From: Tenacibaculum gallaicum
GTDB taxonomy: Bacteria > Bacteroidota > Bacteroidia > Flavobacteriales > Flavobacteriaceae
Direction of reading: 5' to 3'
NCBI RefSeq assembly: GCF_003387615.1
Contig: NZ_QUNS01000009.1
Span: 53,712 to 117,711 of the forward strand
Length of the DNA stretch: 64,000 nt
Made by a program: the position numbers and the translations under genes. Below the pieces are notes generated by a model that saw only the letters and a list, made by a program, of their open reading frames with translations, had not been told where the DNA came from and made no database searches. Below, in pieces: positions 25,665 to 31,795 of this stretch (positions within the stretch are counted from its first letter, which is position 1; every line of letters begins with the position of its first letter).

Positions 25665-25758
25665 TTCCCCACTTTAATTTTAAAGTAAATTTTACAGAAA
25701 CTTCCGTATCCTATATAAACAAAGGGTGTAGAAGTTTTTTTGTTTTTTGGCATATTTA

Positions 25759-25775
25759 TCGGCATACCATTTGCC
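25759..25775 (+). promoter_or_regulatory. Sigma-54 (-24/-12) promoter
   Basis: TCGGCATACCATTTGCC: GG (25761-25762) and GC (25773-25774) are separated by exactly 10 bases and embedded in GGCA-N6-TTTGC, close to the consensus TGGCAC-N5-TTGC. Transcription would start near 25786, 22 bases before a 55-codon reading frame. The activator gene lies immediately upstream. Confidence 0.7.
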
Positions 25776-25807
25776 TTTAGAAGGAAAGAACAAAATAAAT
25801 GTAATTT

Positions 25808-25975
25808 ATGAATACTAATCCTTTTAATATTTGCCCGTCATGTACAGAAATAAATACATGCGTGTTAACCAAATCTAAAGAAAAGGTGTGGTCATGTAGT
25901 GAGTATAATGAGGTGAGTGCCGAAGAAGTAAAGAAAAAAGAGGTAGTTGCAGAACAAGAAATGCAAGCTGTTTAA
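25808..25975 (+). CDS. 55-residue four-cysteine protein
   Basis: A short gene: MNTNPFNICPSC at the start, Cys9, Cys12, Cys18 and Cys30 in the pattern C-P-S-C-x5-C-x11-C, then a Lys/Glu/Val-rich tail. The cysteine arrangement suggests a zinc or iron-sulfur site. It begins 22 bases after the predicted sigma-54 start site and ends 11 bases before the glutamate dehydrogenase gene, with ATG start and TAA stop, so it is probably the first gene of that operon. No family recognised; a redox or metal-sensing accessory role is speculation. Confidence 0.65.
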   Translation: MNTNPFNICPSCTEINTCVLTKSKEKVWSCSEYNEVSAEEVKKKEVVAEQEMQAV

Positions 25976-25986
25976 GGGAGTTAGGT

Positions 25987-27345
25987 ATGAATAATACAAA
26001 AAGTAAAATTTTAGGTAGTAAAATAAATTCAAACATAAGTGAGATGACATTAACCAAAGAATTAAAAAAACCAACGAAGCGAAAGAATGCTAGAGGAATG
26101 GTTGATAATGTACTAGAACAGTTTAATAGTGCATCTGATCAAATTGGTTTGCACCCTAATATTCGTAAAATATTAAGTATTACGAATAACGAGATCATTG
26201 TTAATTTTCCTGTGAAAATGGATAATGGAGGTGTTGAAATTTTTCAAGGATATCGTGTACAACACAATAATGCATTAGGTCCGTATAAGGGAGGTTTACG
26301 TTACCACCCAACGGTAGATATTGATGCAGCAAGAGCTTTGGCAATGTGGATGACATGGAAAACATCTTTAGCAGGTTTGCCATACGGTGGAGGTAAAGGA
26401 GGTATTCAAATTGACCCTACTAAATATTCAAAAGATGAATTAGAACGTATTACTAGGCGTTTTACGTTTGCTTTAGGAGATAATATTGGACCAGAGCATG
26501 ATATTCCTGCTCCAGATGTAAATACAAGTGCCCAAACTATGGCGTGGATGGCAGATACGTATATGAGTACAAAAGCACCTGCAGAACGTTCAATGAATCA
26601 ACATGTAGTTACAGGAAAACCAATAGGAAGTGGTGGACTTGAAGGGCGTGATAGAGCAACAGGTTATGGAGTTTTCTTAACTATTAAGTTTTGGGTAGAA
26701 CAAAATAATGAGAGTTTAGAAGGTAAAACTTTTATTGTACAAGGTTTTGGTAATGTTGGTTATTGGGCATCATACTTTTTAGAAAGAGAAGGAGCCAAAA
26801 TGGTAGGAGTTCAAGATGCTTACGGAAGTATTCAAAATATAAACGGAATCAAGGTAGAAGATCTTTTTAACTATACAAAAGCTAATAACGGAAGTTTAGT
26901 AGGGTATCCAGAATCAATAGGAATAGAAAAAGAAGATTTTTTTGCTACCGATTGTGATATTTGTATTCCTGCCGCTTTAGGAAATCAAATCACAGAAGAT
27001 AATGCGCATGTAATCAAAGCTAATTTAATAGCTGAAGGAGCAAACGGACCTATAAATGTTGAAGGAGAAAAAATTCTTTTAGAAAAAGGAGTAACAATTA
27101 TCCCTGATATATTATGTAATTCAGGAGGAGTAATCACTAGTTATTTTGAATGGCTTCAAAACCGTAATGGTGAGTTATGGAATATGGAAGAGGTAATTAC
27201 ACGATTAGACAAGAAGCTAAAAGACTCATATACTAGAGTTTCAGATTATGCAAAGTTAGAAGGTGTAGATATGCGAAAAGCAGCATATTGTATAGCTATA
27301 CAACGTATAGAAAAGGCATATGTTCAACGAGGTATTTTTCCATAA
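25987..27345 (+). CDS. gdhA: Glutamate dehydrogenase
   Basis: Reductive amination of 2-oxoglutarate (or the reverse). The 452-residue protein has an unusual Lys/Thr-rich N-terminal extension of about 40 residues, then the substrate motifs QHNNALGPYKGGLRYHP (Lys101), TWKTSLAGLPYGGGKGGI (catalytic Lys137) and GPEHDIPAPDVNT (catalytic Asp177), and the nucleotide-binding IVQGFGNVGYWAS. The coenzyme is not clear from sequence; the family includes Leu/Phe/Val dehydrogenases, but these motifs favour glutamate. A purine-rich AGGGAG lies close upstream, rare for this phylum. The operon follows a sigma-54-type promoter. Confidence 0.93.
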   Translation: MNNTKSKILGSKINSNISEMTLTKELKKPTKRKNARGMVDNVLEQFNSASDQIGLHPNIRKILSITNNEIIVNFPVKMDNGGVEIFQGYRVQHNNALGPYKGGLRYHPTVDIDAARALAMWMTWKTSLAGLPYGGGKGGIQIDPTKYSKDELERITRRFTFALGDNIGPEHDIPAPDVNTSAQTMAWMADTYMSTKAPAERSMNQHVVTGKPIGSGGLEGRDRATGYGVFLTIKFWVEQNNESLEGKTFIVQGFGNVGYWASYFLEREGAKMVGVQDAYGSIQNINGIKVEDLFNYTKANNGSLVGYPESIGIEKEDFFATDCDICIPAALGNQITEDNAHVIKANLIAEGANGPINVEGEKILLEKGVTIIPDILCNSGGVITSYFEWLQNRNGELWNMEEVITRLDKKLKDSYTRVSDYAKLEGVDMRKAAYCIAIQRIEKAYVQRGIFP

Positions 27346-27356
27346 AAAATAGTAAA

Positions 27357-27776
27357 ATGAAGTACGGAAGTTTAGTTTTAGAAAAAAAAGAGTATGTGTA
27401 CATTAAGAGTTTACTAAATGTTTCAGAACATACTGAAGAAGGTAAAGTACAAACATCATTAGATAAGTTTGCTGAGGAATTAAAGTCAGCTAAGATTTTA
27501 GATGAAGAAGAAATGCTAGATGATGTAGTACGTTTAAATACTGTTATAACTATAGCTTCTGGTGATGTTTGGAAAAAAACTATTCAGATTGTAAAACCAA
27601 TTGAAAAAGATTTGAAAAACAATAAAGTCTCTATTTTAACACCAATAGGTATAGCTTTGTTTGGTTATGCTTTGAATGATGTAGTTCATTGGAATTTACC
27701 TGGAGGGAAGAAAGAAGTTAAAATTTTAAAAGTAATTCAAGATAAAGGGAAAGAGAGTTTAAGTACCCTAATTTAA
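27357..27776 (+). CDS. GreA/GreB C-terminal-domain protein (Rnk-like)
   Basis: A 139-residue protein. The C-terminal half (LNTVITIASGDVWKKTIQIV, ISILTPIGIALFGYALNDVVHW) is the FKBP-like domain shared by GreA, GreB and Rnk, which lets such factors bind RNA polymerase near the secondary channel. The N-terminal coiled-coil finger of GreA is reduced, as in Rnk. The frame is open from 27288, but the ATG at 27357 is chosen because it does not overlap gdhA and starts the recognisable sequence (MKYGSLVLEKKEY). Co-transcription with gdhA (11-base gap) is likely. Confidence 0.8.
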   Translation: MKYGSLVLEKKEYVYIKSLLNVSEHTEEGKVQTSLDKFAEELKSAKILDEEEMLDDVVRLNTVITIASGDVWKKTIQIVKPIEKDLKNNKVSILTPIGIALFGYALNDVVHWNLPGGKKEVKILKVIQDKGKESLSTLI

Positions 27777-27786
27777 AGATAAAAAA

Positions 27787-28173
27787 ATGACACTTAATAA
27801 TCACGGTAGCGATATAGATGTTGTACATAAGTATAATTATGCAGAACTAAAAGGATGGGTAGATCAGTTGCAGTATATCAATAGAGAAATTGAGAATCTT
27901 TTAAGTTTACATGAGCATTCTTTAATCAATAAAGCTATTTCTAAAGAAACATTGGGACTCTTTTCCGAGAGAAAAAAAGTAAATAATGAGCTTTATAAAA
28001 CTGTTTTATCATATTCAAACACCTATGTAAATGTAGCAGAATGTGACAATATACAGTGCGACATGGCTTATTTAGGAGAGTACGATAGGTTACGTGAGAA
28101 TTATCAAAATAATTTGGAAGCTTATCAAAAACTTAAAGACAAGTTTTTTGATGAAGTCTTATTAAAAGAATAG
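27787..28173 (+). CDS. Hypothetical helical protein at the end of the gdhA operon
   Basis: A 128-residue soluble protein, predicted almost fully helical (LKGWVDQLQYINREIENLL, then YDRLRENYQNNLEAYQKLKD), with two cysteines (CDNIQCDM). No family recognised. It lies 10 bases after the Rnk-like gene and is followed by a terminator, so it closes the unit that starts at the sigma-54 promoter. Length and charge are compatible with a regulatory or cargo-binding coiled-coil, nothing more specific. Confidence 0.7.
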   Translation: MTLNNHGSDIDVVHKYNYAELKGWVDQLQYINREIENLLSLHEHSLINKAISKETLGLFSERKKVNNELYKTVLSYSNTYVNVAECDNIQCDMAYLGEYDRLRENYQNNLEAYQKLKDKFFDEVLLKE

Positions 28174-28216
28174 CATTCTTGTTAAGCAAGTATGTTAGAT
28201 TTGTAGAGTTAGTTGT

Positions 28217-28252
28217 AAAACCTTGGAATCATGTAGTTCCAAGGTTTTTTTA
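28217..28252 (+). terminator. Intrinsic terminator of the gdhA operon
   Basis: AAAACCTTGGAA/TTCCAAGGTTTT stem (28217-28228 with 28237-28248), eight-base loop, followed by T. Nearly the same hairpin recurs at 35479. Confidence 0.85.
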
Positions 28253-28281
28253 TCTAAAACATAGAACTATTAATTTTTTCT

Positions 28282-29268
28282 TTAATAAGAACTTAGTTCA
28301 CTTAAAAATTTACTAGGAGAAGTACCAAATTTCTTCTTAAAAGCAGTAGAAAAGTGTTGTGGATTTTTATAACTTACCTTCTCAGAAACCTCATTTACTG
28401 TATAGCCTTTTAATAGCAGTTCTTTAGCCTTATTCATTCTTAAGTTAGCAATAAATTTAAAAACGGTTATGCCAAATGCGGTTTTAAAGCCCTTTTTTAA
28501 AGCATATTCATTGGTGCCAATTTCTTTACATAACAAAGATAAGGTTAGTGGAGATGTATAGTTATTAAGTATGTATTCATAAACCTTTCGAATTTTGTTA
28601 GTTTCAGTTGTGGTTAGCTTTGTTGTGTTTTTTTCAGGAACACTAGGAGTAAACTGATAAAGTTGTAATAAAAGAAGGTCTAATATTTTAGAGGTAATAT
28701 GTATTTTCCGAAAATGATTATCCCATTCAGAATCAATAACTTCTTTTATTAAAAAATGCATTTTTGAATTTATTAAGCAATTTTCCGAATTAATTTTCCC
28801 GAATTTTTTATCATTGATTAACCTTTTAAAATCATCAAACCTAATATCATCGGGTAAATACTGAATAAAAAATAAGGGAGATAAGTTAAGGCGTACAATA
28901 AAAGATTCAGAAGATTCACATTCTAAACAACCTTGTGTATTACTATAAAAGTTAATATTATGTGAGTTTGAATTAAAAGAATATTTACTTTCTTTTTCAG
29001 GTATATGTATAGTAAACTTACCTTGTAAATTGAATAACATTTCTATACTCTCTCCTTTAATATTAAAATGTATTCTATAGCCTTTTATGGTTTTTATAGA
29101 ACCAAAACCTATTTTAAAGTTTTCAAACACATGTTCTTTATACCAACCTTTAAAATTATCGTCATTAAAGTTTGTTATTAGGGTTTTATAAAAATTATCA
29201 TTTGTCTTTTTAATATTAGTTAGCTTATCAAAAACAGCTTCTTCGTTATTATTTATAGTGACCTTCAT
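28282..29268 (-). CDS. AraC-family regulator of the iron-uptake locus
   Basis: A 328-residue transcription factor. The C-terminal 95 residues hold the two AraC helix-turn-helix motifs (LSLLCKEIGTNEYALKKGFK and VNEVSEKVSYKNPQHFSTAFKKKFG). The N-terminal 200 residues form an effector domain of unknown ligand (LFNLQGKFTIHIPEKES). It is divergent from a siderophore-type uptake operon, and two 21-base-spaced direct repeats stand 12-45 bases before its start and again before the receptor gene. It is therefore likely the activator of the locus, as PchR/YbtA-type regulators are. Confidence 0.9.
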   Translation of the reverse strand: MKVTINNNEEAVFDKLTNIKKTNDNFYKTLITNFNDDNFKGWYKEHVFENFKIGFGSIKTIKGYRIHFNIKGESIEMLFNLQGKFTIHIPEKESKYSFNSNSHNINFYSNTQGCLECESSESFIVRLNLSPLFFIQYLPDDIRFDDFKRLINDKKFGKINSENCLINSKMHFLIKEVIDSEWDNHFRKIHITSKILDLLLLQLYQFTPSVPEKNTTKLTTTETNKIRKVYEYILNNYTSPLTLSLLCKEIGTNEYALKKGFKTAFGITVFKFIANLRMNKAKELLLKGYTVNEVSEKVSYKNPQHFSTAFKKKFGTSPSKFLSELSSY

Positions 29269-29279
29269 GTTTTCTTATT

Positions 29280-29313
29280 CCGTTTAACGTATGTTTTTAT
29301 CCGTTTTACGTAT
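29280..29313 (+). promoter_or_regulatory. AraC-type operator, copy 1
   Basis: Two direct repeats, CCGTTTAACGTAT (29280-29292) and CCGTTTTACGTAT (29301-29313), start points 21 bases apart (two helical turns). The same arrangement occurs at 31698-31731. The second repeat ends 22 bases before a -7 box. Confidence 0.7.
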
Positions 29314-29335
29314 CCCCCGATTTCCAAATAAAAAT

Positions 29336-29343
29336 TAGTTTTG
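29336..29343 (+). promoter_or_regulatory. -7 box of the iron-uptake operon
   Basis: TAGTTTTG (TAnnTTTG). There is no TTG at -33; the AraC operator takes that place, so this should be an activator-dependent promoter. Confidence 0.6.
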
Positions 29344-29359
29344 CAGAAAACAAAAATAA

Positions 29360-29383
29360 TTTATTTTTATTTAGTCTTAATAA
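29360..29383 (+). promoter_or_regulatory. Possible Fur-type element, copy 1
   Basis: TTTATTTTTATTTAGTCTTA followed by ATAA: AT-rich and partly palindromic. A near-identical copy in opposite orientation lies at 31773-31795. The position just after the predicted start site suits an iron repressor. Confidence 0.45.
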
Positions 29384-29446
29384 GTAAAAACGATTTTAAC
29401 ATAAAAATAGTAGGATTGATTTAATTATAACTTATAAAAAAATAAC

Positions 29447-29779
29447 ATGTTAACAATTATAGGCTGCTTAACCCTTATAGGTTTTTATTTTTTATACAGT
29501 ACTTCAAGTAGAGCAGGTTTAACGTTTTATTTACCTCTTCAGAAATGGATTAATGAGAACAAAATAAAAGGGAAGTATATAGGTTTAGTCTTGTTAATTA
29601 TTGGGTTAGCTAGTGCAGTTTTATACTTAGGCTTTGGGGCAGGAATATTTTCATATTTAACTCTACTAATGTTAGTAGCAAGCTTAGTTGTTTTAATTGA
29701 GCCTTTACGTTTTTTAAAATTTCCAATATTAGTTATTATGATGATTTTATCACTATTACTTGAAGTTTATCTTAAATAA
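29447..29779 (+). CDS. Small inner-membrane protein of the siderophore locus (DUF3325-like)
   Basis: A 110-residue protein, almost entirely hydrophobic with four predicted helices. It is the first gene of the uptake unit and partner of the next two genes. By position and topology it corresponds to the small DUF3325-type proteins that accompany PepSY proteins in iron-uptake loci; the sequence resemblance is not strong enough for a firm family call. The exact role, perhaps inner-membrane reduction or release of iron, is unproven. Confidence 0.6.
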   Translation: MLTIIGCLTLIGFYFLYSTSSRAGLTFYLPLQKWINENKIKGKYIGLVLLIIGLASAVLYLGFGAGIFSYLTLLMLVASLVVLIEPLRFLKFPILVIMMILSLLLEVYLK

Positions 29780-29781
29780 TT

Positions 29782-30069
29782 ATGCCAGCAAATAAAAAAT
29801 ACTTGACAAGTTCACCTATCCAACGCATTGCAAAGATAAGTGCTGGATTTATAGGAGGGTATATTGTGACAGAAACCTTTCACATGATGTTAATGCCCTT
29901 TTTTAGTATACCAAATGTAATAATGACACTACGTTTTTTTGGGTTTATTATGTGGGCAGTTTTAATGATTTTTGCCTTTTTAGCCAAAAGCGCATGGAAG
30001 ATATGGGTGATTTATATTCTTGTTAGTCTTCTATTTGTTACAATAATTTATTTAAATACTCCAAATTAA
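29782..30069 (+). CDS. Small inner-membrane iron-uptake protein (DUF3649-like)
   Basis: A 95-residue membrane protein with three helices. The N-terminal half (RIAKISAGFIGGYIVTETFHMML) resembles DUF3649 proteins, which are annotated as iron-uptake proteins beside PepSY/PiuB genes. It begins 2 bases after the preceding stop, so translation is coupled. Role inferred from context. Confidence 0.6.
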   Translation: MPANKKYLTSSPIQRIAKISAGFIGGYIVTETFHMMLMPFFSIPNVIMTLRFFGFIMWAVLMIFAFLAKSAWKIWVIYILVSLLFVTIIYLNTPN

Positions 30070-30093
30070 CTAAAACAATATCAAAATATCATT

Positions 30094-31665
30094 ATGGCTA
30101 AGAGAGTATATAATATAATGTTTCATACACATACCATTAGTGGTATTGTTATTAGTGCAGCATTATATGTTATTTTTTTTACAGGATCTATTTCTTTTTT
30201 AAGAGATGAAATAATAGCTTGGGAAAGAAATGAGCCCGTTGAAAAAAACTTTTTTTTACAAGGAGATTTTGATGCTTTATTAAATAACTTAGAAGAAGAG
30301 TATTATCTAAGAGGTAGAGACATCTCTTTCTATAGAAATGTAGAAGGACAAAATGTAGTTACTAGAATGGGGCAATCTAAAGATACACTAGCTTCAAAAA
30401 AAGAGCCTAAAAGAGCTTTTTTTTACACAAATTTAAAAACCTTTAAAAAAGCAAATTATAACCAAAACTATTCTTTAGGAGAATTTTTTTACAGGTTACA
30501 TTTTTTTGCACAACTAAATTTTTATGGACGATCTGGGTATGTTTTTGCAGGCTTAATAGCTTTCTTTTTCTTGTTTGCAATTATAACAGGAATCATCGTT
30601 CACTGGAAAAAAGTAGTACCTAATTTTTACCAATTCCGACCAAAAACTAAGTGGAAAACTATTTGGACTGATGCACATGTTGCACTCGGTGTAATAGGAC
30701 TACCATATCAATTTATATTTGCTGTTACAGGTGCATACCTAATTATTGGTTATATGGTAATGTTAGCACCTGTGCAAAACTATATTTTTAATGATAATTC
30801 TAAAGCTTTAACCGAAGCATTGAATTACGAAAAAGATATAAATTATGAGTACAAAGCAGTAGAATTAGAAAAAACTATTTCTATTAATGATTTTTTAGTT
30901 AGAACAAAAAAAGAATACCCTAGCTTACAATTAAATAGTATTGAAATATTTAATTATGGAGATGCAAATATGCACGTAAAAGTAGGAGGGTATCCAAAGT
31001 ATAAAGATAATTTTTTAAGTTCAGGAACGGTTACATTCAAAGCAGCAGATGGATTTATAGTACAAACAAAAGACCCAAAAAATAGCCTATCGTATATAGA
31101 AGGAGCTACAAATATTTTAAAAAGATTACACTTTGGAGATTTTGGTGGTTATGGAATGAAATTAATTTACTTGGTTTTAGGTTTTGTCACCTGTTTTGTA
31201 ATCATATCTGGCGTACTTATTTGGTTAGTTGCAAGAGATAAAAAAAACGTACCAAGTTACAAACGTAAATTCAACAGTTGGCTGGTAAATATTTATATGG
31301 CTATATGTTTAAGTTTATACCCAATGACTGCTTTTGTTTTTGTTGCCGTTAAATGTTTTTCAAACAGCAATGGAGACAATAAAAAAGTATTTATTTATCA
31401 GATATTTTTCTGGGGATGGCTTATATTAAGCTCACTTTTTATTGTAAAAAAAGACAATTACTTTACCAATAAAATATCACTTTTATTAGGCAGCATTTTT
31501 GGATTCCTAGTACCTATCTCAAATGGTGCTATTACTGGCAATTGGCTATGGATTTCTTGGCAAAAAGGATATTCGCAAATTTTTGTGGTAGATGCTTTTT
31601 GGTTGCTACTTTCAATAACATCACTTAGTATTTTCTTCAAAATAAAAAGAAATAAAAAGCTATAA
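30094..31665 (+). CDS. PepSY-domain membrane protein (PiuB-like)
   Basis: A 523-residue inner-membrane protein of the PepSY_TM class, proposed to reduce ferric siderophores in the periplasm. Helix 1 follows MFHTHTISGIVIS (conserved His near residue 12), and further helices lie around residues 150-170, 195-225, 350-375 and in the C-terminal 120 residues (four more). A central periplasmic part (about 240-340) carries the PepSY repeats. The C-terminal extension with extra helices is longer than in classical PiuB. Third gene of the uptake operon. Confidence 0.85.
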   Translation: MAKRVYNIMFHTHTISGIVISAALYVIFFTGSISFLRDEIIAWERNEPVEKNFFLQGDFDALLNNLEEEYYLRGRDISFYRNVEGQNVVTRMGQSKDTLASKKEPKRAFFYTNLKTFKKANYNQNYSLGEFFYRLHFFAQLNFYGRSGYVFAGLIAFFFLFAIITGIIVHWKKVVPNFYQFRPKTKWKTIWTDAHVALGVIGLPYQFIFAVTGAYLIIGYMVMLAPVQNYIFNDNSKALTEALNYEKDINYEYKAVELEKTISINDFLVRTKKEYPSLQLNSIEIFNYGDANMHVKVGGYPKYKDNFLSSGTVTFKAADGFIVQTKDPKNSLSYIEGATNILKRLHFGDFGGYGMKLIYLVLGFVTCFVIISGVLIWLVARDKKNVPSYKRKFNSWLVNIYMAICLSLYPMTAFVFVAVKCFSNSNGDNKKVFIYQIFFWGWLILSSLFIVKKDNYFTNKISLLLGSIFGFLVPISNGAITGNWLWISWQKGYSQIFVVDAFWLLLSITSLSIFFKIKRNKKL

Positions 31666-31697
31666 AAGAATCATCTTAATAATCAGTATCATTTACT

Positions 31698-31731
31698 CCG
31701 TTTAGCGTAGCTAATTATCCGTTTAACGTAT
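31698..31731 (+). promoter_or_regulatory. AraC-type operator, copy 2
   Basis: CCGTTTAGCGTAG (31698-31710) and CCGTTTAACGTAT (31719-31731), again 21 bases apart, ending 22 bases before a -7 box. Both distances equal those at copy 1. Confidence 0.7.
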
Positions 31732-31753
31732 AAAGCTTACAGTTTTATAAGAG

Positions 31754-31761
31754 TAATTTTG
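31754..31761 (+). promoter_or_regulatory. -7 box of the TonB-receptor gene
   Basis: TAATTTTG, 22 bases after the AraC operator, exactly as at the upstream operon. Confidence 0.6.
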
Positions 31762-31772
31762 TTTTTAATTTC

Positions 31773-31795
31773 AATTAAGTCTAAATAAAAATAAA
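31773..31795 (-). promoter_or_regulatory. Possible Fur-type element, copy 2
   Basis: On the minus strand TTTATTTTTATTTAGACTTA followed by ATT, one base different from copy 1 through the first 22 bases. It abuts the GTG start codon, so a bound protein could block transcription, and the same bases form the translation initiation region. Confidence 0.4.

Noticed and set aside
25875..26074. Two 60-codon minus-strand frames before gdhA
   Set aside because: They oppose the small Cys protein and the gdhA start, are hydrophobic by base composition only, and lack conservation signs.
27288..27356. Upstream start of the Rnk-like protein
   Set aside because: The first 23 codons overlap the end of gdhA in another frame and look random; the ATG at 27357 gives the recognisable N-terminus.
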